Below, one piece after another: positions 24,711 to 37,999 of a DNA stretch of 64,000 bases. A model generated the notes under the pieces. That model saw nothing but the letters and a program-made list of their open reading frames with translations, ran no database searches and was not told the DNA's origin. A program made the translations under genes and the position numbers. The DNA is from Manis javanica (Eukaryota; Chordata; Mammalia; Pholidota; Manidae). The DNA lies in NCBI RefSeq assembly GCF_040802235.1, contig NC_133161.1, positions 148,357,121-148,421,120 of the forward strand. The letters run 5' to 3'. How positions within the stretch are numbered: position 1 is the stretch's first letter; each line of letters begins with the position of its first letter.

Positions 24711-26930
24711 GTAGCTACACTCTTATGCAGGAGGGTTTATCCCAGGCATACAAGGTGATTTCACATTTAAAAATCAATTAATGCAGATTAATGATACCAA
24801 AATAAAAAAAAAATCAATGCAAATCATCACATTCACATATTAGAGGAGAAATACCTTCTGATTTGTTCAACAGAGGAAAAAAGCTCAAATTCAACACCCA
24901 TTCACAATAAAAATCACTCTTGGCAAACTGACAATAGAATGGAACTTCCTTAACATAGTAAAGATTATCTACAAAAACTTCAACAAACATCATACTTGGT
25001 GACTCATTTAAAAAAGCATTCCCTTTTTTTCTACCTGAGAACAGAGGCGAATGCTAATGATGACCAATTTTATTCAACATTCTAGGAGGGGTCTTGGATG
25101 GCAGAGCAGATAAGAAAAAGAAGTAAAAGCTGTAAGGATTGGAAAGAAAAAAGATTAAACTATTATTATAAGCAGATAATGATAACAGAGAGAAAATAAA
25201 AAGTAAAGTACAAATCAATTACTAGAATGAACACAAGAGTTTAACAAAATTCTTAGATATGAAATCAATATAAAAAATTAAGTTCATTTCTAGCCAGCAA
25301 GAGTTATCAAAGCCATTTTGAAACAGAGTCCATTCACAATGGCATTTAAAAAATGTGAAGCACCTAGGAATAAATCCAACAAAATATGTATAAGACATTA
25401 ATGGACAAAATTGTAAAATTTTATTGAAAGACATTAAAGAAGACCTAAATAATTTGAGAAATATACCACTTCATAGATTGGAGGGTCCAATATTGTAAAG
25501 ATGTCATTGCTCTCCAAATTGATTTATAGACTCAGTAAAATCCCAATTAAAATCCCAATAGGTTTTTGTTGGCACTTGACAAGCCAACTCTAAAATTTAT
25601 ATGACAGTGTGAAGGGCCAAGAGTAGCTACTCTTGAAGAAAAATAAGGTGGGAGGATTTGCTCTACCAGATACAACACTTCTTATAAAGCTACAGTAATT
25701 AAGACCACATGGTATCAATACAAGGGTTGACAAACAGAGTAAGCGCCCCTAAATGGACCCATAACCTTTATGAACACTTGGTAAGCAACAGAGGTGACAT
25801 CTCAGGTCGGGGGGAGAAGACAGACTTTTCAACAAATAGATAATTGAGTACCCACAGGGGAGAAACTGGGCTTACAAGCTCTCTTCACACTACATGCAAA
25901 AATTAATTCAAGTGGATTAAAAACATATATATGGAGGGCAAAACTCTAAGGATTTAGAAGGTGATATAGAAGAATATCTTCATGGCCTTGGCATAGAGAG
26001 GATTTCTCAAACTAGATACAGAAGCTTTTCATCATAAATGAAAGATTTATAAATTTGAGTATATTACAATTAAGAACAGCTATTCAACTAAAGACACGTT
26101 TACAGAGATTGAAGAGACAAGCTGCAGAGTGGGAAAAGGTACCACCACACATAAAACTGACAAAGGACTAGGACCCAGATTTATAAAGAGCTTCTGTGAG
26201 TCAAAATCAAAATGAAGGACACAGAAGACTCGCACGGTCCCTTTATAAGAAAGGAAATCCAAACGGCCAATAAGCCTATGAAAAAATGCTGAAACTCGTC
26301 AGTAAAATGCCAGTTCAGCCGCAATGACATGCTGTGACACAGCCATCAGGCTGGCAACAGGACTTCTGCGTCAAGGACCTTGGTCACAGATATTCTCACG
26401 TATTTCTAGTAGGTGTATAAATCGGTATGGCTTTGGGGAAACAGGCTGGCATTAGCTGGCAGAGCTCTGTTTGTGTATTCCCGGTGCCCAACAGTTGTGC
26501 ACGGCCGGGCAAACCTGGAGGAAATCTGGCACATGCACGTGAATGTTCTCAGCCGCAGTTTAAAATAGCCCCAACTAGAGCCAAGTGAATGTCTAGCAAC
26601 AGAATGAATCAGCCGGCGTGCACAGTGGTGAGAATACATCAGACACAGTGATGGGCAACCGGAGACTCTCCAAGTGCCAGAAAGGCAAGATGTTTGTCAG
26701 AAAGAAGACCTACATTTCTATTCCATTTGTATGAAGTTCAAAAGCAGACAGTAGCACCAAGTGATGCATAAACTAAAGAAGAAACAATGAGATGATGACC
26801 TGAGATGTCAGGACGGTGATTGCCTCTGGGGGCGCTGGAGCCGCGCTCAGGCAGAACGGAGTGCTTCCAAGGTCCTGGGCGTTCTGGTTCCGAACTTGGG
26901 GATGTATATTATTATTGTTATATTCATTAC

Positions 26931-28031
26931 TACATATATTATTATATATAATACCTTAGATACTTTATAGTATGTAGGTGTTCATTTTATAATAACCTTT
27001 GCTCTGTCTGTAAATGCTGCATGAACATTTCTATATACATGATAAACCTCACCATTTAAAAACACATCCTGCCTGTCTACACGCCATCTGCGGAACAAGC
27101 ACAGGTTTACAGATCAAGAGAGCTCGGTCATGCAGGTTTTCCTAAATCTCCTCGGTGACACAGGCCACAGCATGTTTCTTTTTACCCAGTTTAACCTAAT
27201 GGGCTTACATCACTCAAGGACACTAAGGGATAAAAGATGACCTCAACAAAAATGGGGCAAGGACGGCAGGAACTTCCCAGAAACTGCCACCCCAGCTTCC
27301 CTCCAAGCTTCTCTTCCCGATCCTGGGGACGGTCCCTCTGTGCCTCAGGCATGCAGGCATGCTCTAGATCAGAGGCCCCCGGATCTCTGCCGGGCAGTGC
27401 CCTCTCCTCCCACCTCCATGCCTTCTGCCTCTCTAGGGGACAGCGCTGCCACCAGGCGCCTGCCTGCCCATGGCCTCCGCCCGTGAAACACGTCCGCCAG
27501 CCTCTTCTTGGGTCTCTGCTCAAACCGGACCTGAGGCCAGGTGCAAGAGCCCCCAGGTCAGAATCCAAATAGAGCCGAATAAAGCTGCTCCTGGCGTGGG
27601 AGGAGCCAGCAATTTCAGAGACTTTCACGTGCTTGATAACTATTAATAAATAAACAAAATTGCAAGCAAAACTGCAACTCATCGAATCTGACGGGCTCTC
27701 AGAGGGCTTGCTGTAGATTTTAATGGACACATACGGTGGGTCCAGGGGTGGTCTGAGCCTTAATTGCAGGGAGGCGGGGAGCCCTTTCCTGGACCCACAG
27801 CCTCTCAGCTTCTCTCGACGAGTCCGGCTACCGGAGGGAGGAAAGGAGGCTGTCCCACCAGGCCCTCTGTGCACGCGGGGTTCTGGCAGAGCACACCCTC
27901 GCAGAGCTTTGGGTTGGAAACCCACCATCACCCAGTTACATCCAGAAAGTCCAGTTATCTAGTTATGTGCTTATCTATACTCACAAGTCTCCAAACTTTA
28001 AACTAGCCACTGCTAACCTTAAAAATACAAG
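26931..28031. other. Intergenic DNA, possible conserved noncoding segment at 27560-27725
   Basis: No gene is supported. A 246-codon open frame on minus at 27191-27931 has no recognisable domain and is low-complexity in places. The AT-balanced stretch 27560-27725 is free of recognised repeats and contains 'ttcacgtgcttgataactat' (an E-box) and 'aataaataaacaaaattgca'. It has the look of regulatory DNA, but this is only an impression. Confidence 0.35.
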
Positions 28032-28425
28032 TGTCAGTTATTTTACCTGTAAAAATGGGCTTATTCAAGAATAGCAGGGAATGGCAACTCAGGACATGCC
28101 AGCTAAGGTAAAACCAGAGGAAGGTTCTCTGGTAGAGGAAAGAGGCTGTTATAAACAAAAAGTCCATTGGGGTAAACTGGGAGCTTGGAAGTGTCGTGCC
28201 TTCTCATTGGCTGAGCTGGGACAGTCTCTCACTGGCTGGGCTGTTGCCAGGCAAGGAGAAAACCTTTCTTCCTCCTGCCGCGGGTGTAAAGTAGGGTCAA
28301 CTAGCAGGGCCTGTCCCTTCCTGATGGGGACTGCAATCTATGGGGAGGGATAGGGTGTGAGAGCTCTTCCTTTGGCTGCCCCATTCCACTTAAAATAAGG
28401 CTTCCTTTTATTAATTGTCGCACAC
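28032..28425 (-). mobile_element. LTR-like sequence (possible ERV1-type solo LTR)
   Basis: Read on minus, the block could start TGTGCGACAATTAATAAAAG and end in 'aaataactgaca', i.e. TG...CA ends. Inside are a CAGCCAATGAG CCAAT box, a 'tttataacag' TATA-like site and a late AATAAG hexamer, in promoter-to-polyA order. No target-site duplication was seen, and the ends are approximate. Confidence 0.45.
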
Positions 28426-30439
28426 TGAATCCATGGTCCAGGTTTCCGAAAGCTTTGAAAAGGATGCCAAAGAGGAGAAGAAGAGGAAGGGGATAAGGTG
28501 ATGAGCTGCTCGGCTAAAGGAAGAAAAGTGACTGGGGAGAAGGGACGGTGGTTAAAGGCTACTTGGAAAGGGAGATTCCTGAGCCTCAGCCTGGACCGAT
28601 TTCATAATTCAGCCAAAAGGTGTCCGCCCCCAGCCCTTCCCCATTGCATGGTCCGTGAACTGCAGAGATGGCATTTGAGGCCTTTGGCAGAGCCAGGGCC
28701 CAGTGGCTTTGATGTGACTGGTGGCCAGCTTGCTGGAAATCAGCGTGTGCCCGACAGACATAAAGCCGAAATCTCAGTGAGCCCGCAAATCAGGCTGGAG
28801 CTTCCACAACACCCGAATGCTGAGCCCTTGGGTCGCTTCTGCGCTGTGTGGATCGTTTTGTTTCCTTCCCTCCTTGCTGGGACGTTCCTTTGGCCTACGC
28901 TCACTTACAGTGCTTACTAAGATCCGATTTACAGCTATCCTCACCGTTCCACTGACTTCTTTCTTTGCTTCCTACTTATTACTGTCGTGATGTGACACAT
29001 ATATGTATGTATACGCACGCATACATATTTAGGACACCTGTCTGTCACTAATAATGCTATACAAATATAGGGATGATGTATTTCAGCCTTTTCTCCCTTT
29101 CTTTATTATATACGTAAAAAGCAAATCGTTTCATGTTCTGAGTAAAGCTGTTTGCACTAAGGTTGGATCTTGTAATTCTCTTTTTCTGTTGGGTGTTTTG
29201 TTTAGTTTTTAAAAAAGCATGAGGTCAGGCAATTAAAAGGGAATGTTAATGAAACTGGGAAAGAGGAGTGAAGGCTGAACATGGGCGTTTTTAAAAATTC
29301 AAGAGAGATATAATAACCTTGTAGAAATCAGACTCTGCAAAGGAAGCCAAACCTCAGAAGTAAAAACCTGTGATTGTCACTCTTCGGTCTCTTGTCAGAA
29401 GAAAGTGTATAGTGGAACTGAATCCATCCATTCAGTTCCATTGTTTTTCCTTGCAATTTCCACTCTCACTGGTAATACTTCTGAGGTGTGTGATGTTTCT
29501 CTATGTGTATTTTTGTAAAATATGTACCGTTGTTTCATATGCATATATTTCTATTTACGTCATTCTCGCTGGGTCGTTAAAGCCCGTTCACATTGCGTGT
29601 GTCCAGCGGTCCGTTACTCCTTGCCTCCCCCTCATTTCTGTATCTACTCCCCCGCCTCGTGATGGATCCCCTGATTGCCTCTAATTCCCCAACAACGTTT
29701 CTGTAGGTATCCAGGTCTCCCCTGTATAGGCGTGTGCGAGAATTTCCACAGGGTATATTCCCAGGAACAGAAATGCCGGGTCGTAAAATATCCACATACT
29801 TAGTTTCAGTAAGAACCACCAGATTGCCGCCAGCAAGGCTATTCCATTCTCCGTCCCCACCAGCAGCACATGGGGTAGGTCGCTACTAAATGAAGTTGCA
29901 CACGTTTAAAATTTTGCCTTGCTCCGATCAGTTGAGCCCATCTAAACATGCCTGCCAGTAAGGTACGCTAAGTGATATACAAACCCCGAATCTCAGCAGC
30001 TTAGAAAATAAATGGGGACTTCGTGTCCATGCCCCAGTGCAATGTGGGAAGAAGTCAGAGAATGGGCGCTGCTCCAGGCGGTCAGGCGTCTGTGGCATCG
30101 CTCTGTCCTCTCCTAGAGCCTAGAGGATTCGCTGCGCCCAGCCAGCAGGGGAGGCAGGAGCGAGCCCCCAGGGCAGCCGGGGCGACAGGGGGCTGTACCT
30201 GATCCCTTCTCCTTCCTTAACCAGGACTCAGTCGCGGGGCCCGAGGCCAGGGGGCTGAGAAATGGGGCCTGGCTGTGTGCGGAGAGGGCACGGAAACTGG
30301 TGAGGGGTTACACAATCTGCCACAGAATGTTTGCTAACTCTCGGGGTACCTCCCCGGGCCATTTCTAAATCATTTCCTTGCTTCTCTTTTTCTTTGCTCT
30401 TTCTCCTGTTCCTGATTTGTATATTGTTTGCATAATCTA
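28426..30439. other. Intergenic DNA with an antisense LINE-1 fragment
   Basis: At about 29560-29900 the text 'acagaaatgccgggtcgtaa' followed by 'ccgtccccaccagcagcaca' resembles the reverse complement of the L1 ORF2 end. The rest is unassigned. Open frames here are short and unsupported. Confidence 0.45.
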
Positions 30440-31640
30440 GGCGGCGTTGATTTCTCCCTCCCCGCCCAACCCCTTCCCACTTCCTCACCCTCCCTTACGC
30501 CCCACCCCGCCCCTTCCCACTTCCCCGCCCCTTTCCTCGCCCCCCCACCCCACCCCTCCCCCAGTGTTTCTGACTGCGTCTCCCGCGCGCAGTTCCGGGC
30601 CCGAACGGCCCCTCCCCTCGCCTGTGGCTAAAACCCTCTGATCCTTGAGACTCACCCTGGGCATTACTTCCAGGAAGCCTTCTCGGGCCTCCCTCCACCC
30701 CAAGTCTTGGTTGATGCTCCCCTTCCGTGCCCCCCAGGCCTCGCCCGTCTCTCCCTGAACTCACCGCACGCGGTTGCAACAGCCATTCGCGTCCTCATGG
30801 GGAACTATTTGGAGGCGCTGAATCCGATTCCCTTCTGCACCCCCGGCGCCGGCACTGGGCCTTACCGCTGCCCAACGGGGGCTGTGGGCTCACTCTGCCC
30901 CGGCCGCGCCCCGGCCCGCCGCCCCCGCTCCGGGGTTCTGCCCTCCAAGGGACGTCCAGGCTCTCAAGGGCGGGTGTCCAGCCAGGCCGCGGGGCAGACA
31001 GAGGCGGGGCAGCCTTCCCGGGCCTCGGCTTCTGCTGGGGGGGCCGTGCATGTTACACAGGCTGAGAGCAGGCCTGCAGGCCGGGCGCCGGTGCCGGGTA
31101 CCGGCGGCGGCCCTCCCCGCCCGCCTCCCCCGCCCGGAGGGCCGGGCCCAGGCGCAGGCCCGCCGAGCCGGGACGGGGAAGAGCGCCCCGCGGCCGGCCC
31201 AGCTCGAGGCTCGGCTGCCCCCTTGCGCCCAGAGGGTGGCGGACAAGGGAAACCGCACACCGGGGCCGGACGGCGCGGGGCCACCCGCAGGCTCCGCCGA
31301 GACAGTCGCGGGCCGGCCGCCCCCAGGACGCGCCCCTGCGCCACCCACTGCCGTTGCCCTGGAGGCTGAGCGCCGGCCCCGTCCTCTGGGGGGCAAGGGG
31401 CAAGGGGCGGAGGCCTGCGGCCGGGCGGCGGGCAGCAGCCCCTGTTGTGCCTGGGGGTTCCGCGGCGAGAGGCGCGCTCGGCTCCCGCTCGGAGGCCCGC
31501 AGTGAGCCGGCCCGGCCGCCCTGTTAGCTCCGTCCCGGGCCCCTCACCCTCGGTCTGCCCTTCCCTGCCTCCCTCGTTCGCGTGGAGTGGACCGGGGCCT
31601 GGCGGAGGGTTCGCTGCACCCCGAGTGCGGAACGGGGCCC
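30440..31640. promoter_or_regulatory. Isolated CpG island (candidate promoter)
   Basis: The stretch is very GC-rich and dense in undepleted CpG; for example, 11 CpG lie in 31081-31140. Its left part (30450-30570) is a C-rich tract with several CCCCGCCCC Sp1-type boxes. It lies about 11 kb upstream of the NNMT start and 19 kb beyond the inferred end of ZBTB16, so neither gene accounts for it. On minus there are GTGAGT 5' splice-site texts at 30650-30655 and 30759-30764. A transcript starting in the island could therefore run toward NNMT as an alternative first exon or a noncoding RNA. The long open frames on both strands (up to 252 codons) are expected from GC content and are not called as genes. 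Confidence 0.6.
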
Positions 31641-32814
31641 AGCCAGTTCCCCTATGGGTTCCCTGCTCGGCAGAGCTGCCCCTTTCCCCTGAGATGCCTC
31701 CCACACCCCAGAACTCCTTCACCTGCCCCTCACTGTCTGCTTGGCAACCCGGGACTTAGTTCAAGGCTCACTTTAAACAGAACACGTTGTGACACCCTCT
31801 CATCTCCCCAAATTAGGCGTCTCCTTCTGTGGAAACTGCGGCCACGACTGCCTGGGAAGCCGGCGAGGGCAGGAGTGGGCCCCACGTACTCCCGCACCCC
31901 AGTGCCTGGCAGGTGGCGGTGCTGACCAGAGTCACCGATGGGCACTGGCTGCCCCTGAAGAGGCTCGCAGACCCCAGCGCCAGCGCCGCCCTCCTAGCCT
32001 GAAGCCCTCTGCTCTCCCACCGGGAACACACCATCTAGGCCACGGAAGCGTCTTGCCGTTCACCCAGGCCTTCCCAAGGCCGTGTACTTAACACTATTAT
32101 TTGCCCTGTGGGAATGCCTTTCCAACATCTTCCACCTTCTTAACTCATCTTAGCTGCCCCTTCCTCCATGAAGTCTTCCTGGGTTCCTGAGCAGGAATAA
32201 ACCCCTCTCTCTGTGCCTCCACCAGGTCTCCTCCCCAGCACAGTCGGCTTTGCAGGAGCCCCCCAGGCCCTCTCAGTGAGTTCATGTTACTTCAGCGAAT
32301 CGTAAACCCTCTCTGGTCCTAGTGATGTGTTGCCCATATTGGCGTCTCTCATCCCCCACGAAGCCGAGCACAGCTCCGACTCAGGGCCGTCCCGCATGTG
32401 TTCGAGCTGATGTGACAATCACGTGAAGGAGACAGCGGCTCCCCAATGTGAATGCCCGTGAACTACCCCAGGACCCTAGAAGAACCTGGGCAGGCTGCAC
32501 ACCTGCACAGGGCAGAGCATGGGCAGCTCAGTCCTGCCAAGAGCAGGTGCCCCGGACACCCTCCTCGTAGCTGCCCGCTTCACTCTTTCCTTATGCTCCC
32601 CTGCCCGGCCCAGGACAGAGCAGCTTCCTGGCTGGGCACGCCAGGGCACACCGAGCTCTCCGCGGGTGGGCTGCCAGCACTCGGCCTCTGGGCCCGGCCA
32701 TGGTAAGCGTCTCCGGGTGGCTCAGTCCTGGTCTGATCCCAGCCTTTGGGGGTCAGCCTCACCTACTCCTCAGGCGGTGGCTCCTGAGCAACCCTGACCC
32801 GTCCTCTGCTGACA

Positions 32815-32970
32815 GAGTGTGCTTGCACACACGTGCACATACCAGCACACTCATACATTCGTGCCCATACCCACTCATACACACGCATTGCCCACACACA
32901 CACTCGTGCACGAACCTGCACACTCACACACACATGTGCATGTACCCCCCCACACACAGAGACACAAGAA
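32815..32970. repeat. Degenerate (CA)n-rich tract
   Basis: Interrupted CACACA and CATACA runs extend over about 150 bases. It is simple-sequence DNA, which explains the His/Thr-rich artefact frames there. Confidence 0.8.
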
Positions 32971-33589
32971 TATACACATGATAGAAACTGATCCAGGGCT
33001 TCGAAGTCGCAACAGCGTTTAGTGTAGCCCTGAACAAAGGTTCTCACCCAGCACAGTGCAGCTCTATGGAGGCACTCGACAAATATTTGTTGAATGAAGA
33101 GATTATTTGCTTTCCCACCTCCCACCAACCGTTGCCACTTCGGCGTGCCTCTGCCCACTTGAAACACCTGTTCTACTACGCCAGGTCCCCAATGTGATAA
33201 CAGTGCCATCCAGGGATGGGGCCCCAACCTTTGTGCCTGTGTGTCTTCCATTTTTTTTTAGAAGTTCACCAAACACAGTATGTGATTTCCCCTCTGGGTC
33301 TTGGTACATGCTGCTGGGAATTCCTGCTCCTCAACCCCAGCCCCATTCCCGTTCCTTCCCCTACCTTACTCCTGGTCACCCTACAGAGCCCACCGAGTGG
33401 CTGCTCCTTCCTTCGGAAAGTCCTTCCCAAGTGCCCATCCCGATCCCTGCCTGGGGTGAAATGGATTAAGTGGACAAAGAGGGAAAACATCTCCAGCTCT
33501 CCTTAGAACTGCTGATCACACTCATGGGCAAGGCCAGCCAGAGCTTATATGTGCAACATTGCACACGTGTATCTACCAACTATGTTCAC

Positions 33590-33750
33590 ATTGTATCTTT
33601 GTGGTTGCACAGCAACCCTGGGTTGTTGTTATTTCCATTTTGGAGATGGGGAAACTGAGGCTCTGAGCTATTAATGATCCACGTGAAGTCGCAAGAGCCA
33701 GTAAGGCAGAGAGCGAGTGTCACAATCCATGTCTCCTGACACGAAAGCTT
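33590..33750 (-). mobile_element. MIR SINE remnant
   Basis: 'gagatggggaaactgaggct' and the following 'gccagtaaggcagagagcga' are the reverse complement of the MIR core region. Confidence 0.65.
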
Positions 33751-36700
33751 GTGTTCTTTCCATTTCATGGGGTTGGGCTGCAGTTTTTATGCAGGAGGGA
33801 AGACGGAGGTGGTGAATGAGCTCAGAAGTTGTGCTAATTGCCTAAAACAGGAGATCATGAGGGGCGCTACCCTTTCCACTCCATACATCGCTGAGGAGCC
33901 CTCAAAACTAGGGGAGGCACGGCTTGATTGATTTGGTCCAATTCATTTCCCCGGTCCTGGGCCGTTAATGGAGTGTATTATAAACCTCTCTGAAATAAAC
34001 ACCCCTGTTTACCTGGCAATCATGTATAATAGCCTCTAAAAGCATTTGCTGGTAAGGGTTCTCAATAAAACCGAGTAACGGAGTAAATGGAGAGGGAAGC
34101 CAATGAGGTGGCAGGTGAGGGTGGGAAGTCCTGCCCTGCCTGTGCCCCGCTCCCGGCCGTGAGGAAGAACATTCCCTCCTCGGCCAACTGGTGGTGGAAG
34201 CAGGTCTCGGCCACCCACCGAGCCTTCAGCGCCTCCCCGGTAAAGTCTGTCTCCTGCACAAGCAGGGCTTTCCCTCCAGGGTCAGGGTAGAGACCCTCTT
34301 GCCCCACCCCCGCCGTGGAGAAGCTGGCCTCCAAGCCCCTGCTCAGCACCCAATGGCCCCTGGGCTGGAGTCAGGTCTCGGGCAGGCCCTCAGGGTGGGG
34401 CAGGCAGCCTCAAGTCACCAGCCAGGGCAGGGCCGCAGCCTCTGCGCCCCTTTCCCAGAGGCCCATCTGAGCACCACAGGAGGGCTGTCTGCGGCCACTC
34501 CTCCCGCTCAGCCCGCTGGGCTCTGGAGTGGAGGGAAGGGGAGAGGATGCCCACCGGCCACGTTTGTCATGTGATACACACACCACTCCGGGTCATTCTC
34601 TGCCTTCCACACAGACTCCAGGTCTGGGTCTCACAGATGAGGAAACTGCATCCCAGAGACAGACGCGATCATGAAGCTGGCTGTTGACAGTCAGCCTAGG
34701 ACCTGCTGACCCCCGGCCAGTGCTCTCTGCACCCACGGGCCCTCTCCTGGCAGAGCCCTGCTGCCAGCTGGCCCGCTGTCTTCCTGTGAGACCGTGTTTA
34801 ACACGACCCAGCAGGTGCAACTAGCAACGGAAAGTCTGCCTGGAATCAGCTGAGCAGGACTGCAAGCAAGCCTGGCAGCTTCGGTGAGGCCCTTCATTAC
34901 CGCTGGCTCCCTGCGTCCCCAGGAACTGCCCCACTTTAGAGCTCACTGATGGGCTAAGCTCCTCGCTGACACATCGCTCCTTACCTATGCCTGTCCGCTG
35001 ATGTGGGGCTGGAGACATGGGTAACGTGGAGCACTGGAACGTTTACTCTTTCCAGTTCTATATTTTTTAAAAGCCATAGTCTTAAGCAAAAGGGGTAAGC
35101 ATCTAAGGCACGACTTCAAGCATCCTACCTAACTAGGGAGGTGATGCTGGGGAGTGGAGGCACGATAGTGGGCCTTGTGGCCCCAAAATAACACCAGGTA
35201 AGGAAGTTCCATTCCACCTGTGTGAGGCGGCCCGAATTCCGTCCCCACCTCGTACGATCCAGGGAGAGGCACAGGTCTGGAGCCCCCGGAGGCTGTAAGT
35301 GGAGCAGGGCACTGGCCCATCCGAACGGGTGCCTGCCGGCTGCCCCTGCCATCTACGGCGGCTGGGTTCAGACTGTGGCCTTCCACAGAGGCTTCGTGAC
35401 AGCCCTTTCTGGATCCGGGGGTGTCACCAGCCCTCCGTGTCTGTCTCCCCACCAGGGCGTCTGTCAGGACTGACATCTCTCCTTCCTTCCTCCTGTGGCC
35501 CCACTGACGTCCTTCTTCATCTCCATCTGCCTCACCGTTTCCGCAAGGGCCGCAGGAAAACTCTCGATTCGCAAAGCTCAGCGAGCCTCCTGGTACCCCG
35601 GAGGCTCCCAAACCACACCCCGTCCTGTTCCTCCCAAGCTCACACTCACATTTCACCCTCGGGAAGCAGTCAAATGCGTCTGGCATCTTCGGCCATCTTT
35701 CCAGCTCCTAACGGTTCTGTCCGGGAGTTGGCGGCAATAATCGCCTCAAAAGACCCCCAGTGGAGAGGAGCGGACACATGATGGGTGCAGAGCCCACGCC
35801 TGCTTTAGAACAGGGACATTCCAGACCATCAGGGACAGAGGGTGGCTGTGAGGTCCGCTCTTCCCGAAGGCTCTGCTCTGTCCTGCTGGGAGGAGCTGTG
35901 GAGTCAGCCCTTTGGAAATGTCGACTGCAGGGTGACCTCAGCCGGAGGCACCATATAGCACAGGCCCTGGCCCTGAGCAGGGATCCCTTTGGGAGGGGAG
36001 GGGGGTCAGGGGCAGGAGAGCTTGTCTGGGGGGTGGGATTTGTAGAGAAGCACTCGCCTACGTACAAGTCTACGACTCACCTAAGTGTTCAGAGAAGACA
36101 TCCAGGCATGTGCCTGAGGACACAGGCTTCCTGTGTCAAATGCTCTTGGCTGAGGTGCCCTCTGCACCCCCTGAGACTGTCTATAACATTCCAAAGATCG
36201 ATCAGCAAACATTTATCAAGCACCAGCTGTATTCCCGGAAATGTGCTGAGCAATGTGGGGGCTGAAGGGAGAATGGAGGGCCTCCTCACAGAGCCTCGGT
36301 CTCCCCTCCTCCCGTACCTCCTCTCCAGCCGGAGACAGGCCGGGTTGACAAAAGTAGCCCCAAAGGAGCATTCAGACCCTGCAAGAGGCTTGCCAGGCAA
36401 GCTAGGAGGCAGGGAGGAGAGAAAACTAGCTGGACCCAGGGGTCTGGACCAGCGGCTGGACCCCGCCTGCCCATTTGCTCCTGGATTGTTGCTACATTTT
36501 TATTGTTCCTGTGGATTCGTTCATGTCATGTGTAGGGGAGGGTGGCAGACGGGTTGAGCCACTAGGTTATGTTTTCTCCTCCTGTGAATCATGAAAAGAT
36601 ATGTTATTTTATTTTAATGGTCTGACCGGCCTACACCTCTCCTCCCCGGGGGGCAAACCTGAGGGCCACTCACTCAGGACGCTTTCGGGGGCCACAGTGG

Positions 36701-37999
36701 GAATCAGGTGAAGAGCAAAGGCTTCTTAGGCTTCCTGACACCCTCGCAGGTCCTCTGGCCAGTGAGAGGGAGAAGACGGACCCGTTCGGGACCATCAAGA
36801 CCACAGCTCTTAGACTTGGTGGAGGAGAAAATCCTGACCTCAGGAACCCCGGGGCATCCACCACACACCCTGTACGGAGCAGAGCTGCTGCCTTCCTGTC
36901 GGGCAGTTCCACACGCTGAGGGTCCGAAGTTCCTCTCAGTTGTCCACCCGCCCTTGCCCACCCCCACCCTGATCCTGGGATTAATGGAGACCAGCACCTG
37001 ATTTATACAAGATATTGCACTGTTTTAGCAGGAAACGGAGGGGTTCATCACCCAAGGGATTCTGGCCCAACCTGAAGAAGTCCAGGTAGGCTGTGGGTTC
37101 AAGATCCACCTGACAGGCATTCAGGCACCGTGGATCTCAGCAGTGCTGTGGAAAGCAGAGAGCTTGTGCAGGACAGAGTGAGCGCTCGACCCCCCAGGTC
37201 CTTCCTGATGGAGCTCAGGCCCCGTCTCTCTGCCTGCCCCCCAACACTTGGCTGGAGGCCAGAGGAGCCACTGAGGAGGTTTCCTGAGCCTCGTCCTCCA
37301 GCCATTGGCCTCGTCACACTCACCCCCTCCCATCTGCTTCTCCGGTCCCCTCCTCCGGCATCAGACAGCCCCTCCAACAAGAGGCAGAGTGCATTTTAGT
37401 TGAGCGGGGAGGAGGCTGCAAAGCTGAGAAAAGATGGGCTTAGTTTTGACCGGGCTCAGCTTTAGGCTGAAAACTCTTATCCACATAAATTCTAGGACCC
37501 AGAGAGAGATCTCAGCTGGAGATCTCAGTGTGTGTGTGTGGGTGAAGAGTACTTGCTCTATAACAGAAGTGACTTTCTTCTTCAAGCCCCATTAAAATTC
37601 ACCAAATCTTCCTTCCTTCAGCAGGGGCGGGGACGGGACAGTCCCTCGGTGCCAGGCACAGGGGCTGGCACTGGCCCATGCTGCTGGCGCCTGCTGAGAT
37701 CACACTGCATGGTCTGGCTGAAGATCACCGATTAACAAGGCTCACAACTTCCCCTTTACCCACGGCCATGGCCTGCCTGGCTCTCTCTCTGCCCTCTTTC
37801 CATTCCCCACCGAGGAGCGAGGGAAATCCCTCCACCGCCCTCTGCCTGCTCTGGGCCATGAAGCGAACTCCTGCTCTGGCACCACGTTGAGAGCAGGGGC
37901 AAGTCTGGGGTCCTGCCACTTCCTCACGCACCCAGGGAAGGGCACAGGCCACGGATGCTGTGGTCATGTTTTCTTAAATAAGGATAGAGAAGAGATAAA

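Larger units (their letters stand above)
22690..26930 (+). mobile_element. Large old LINE-1 block (ORF2 to 3' end)
   Basis: L1 ORF2 text runs in sense orientation over about 4 kb. It is recognisable near 23100-23260, 23840-24000, 24800-25450 and 25480-25760 (the RT/C-terminal part), and at 26090-26290 ('caagctgcagagtgggaaaa', 'tgacaaaggactaggaccca'). It ends near an AT-rich tail at about 26900. The frames are broken throughout, and the longest pieces are under 90 codons. It is interrupted by a Tigger-like element (23301-23822) and a MIR (24470-24710). The high decay and later insertions show that it is old. Confidence 0.75.

Noticed and set aside
27191-27931. 246-codon minus-strand frame
   Set aside because: No domain seen, and it spans AT-rich regulatory-looking DNA.
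30707-31722. Long open frames on both strands (220 and 252 codons) in the CpG island
   Set aside because: GC-rich DNA has few stop codons. The frames overlap in opposite directions, are Pro/Gly/Arg/Ala-rich low complexity, and show no domain.
35760-36557. 265-codon plus-strand frame
   Set aside because: No recognisable domain or splice context; an L2-like fragment lies within it.
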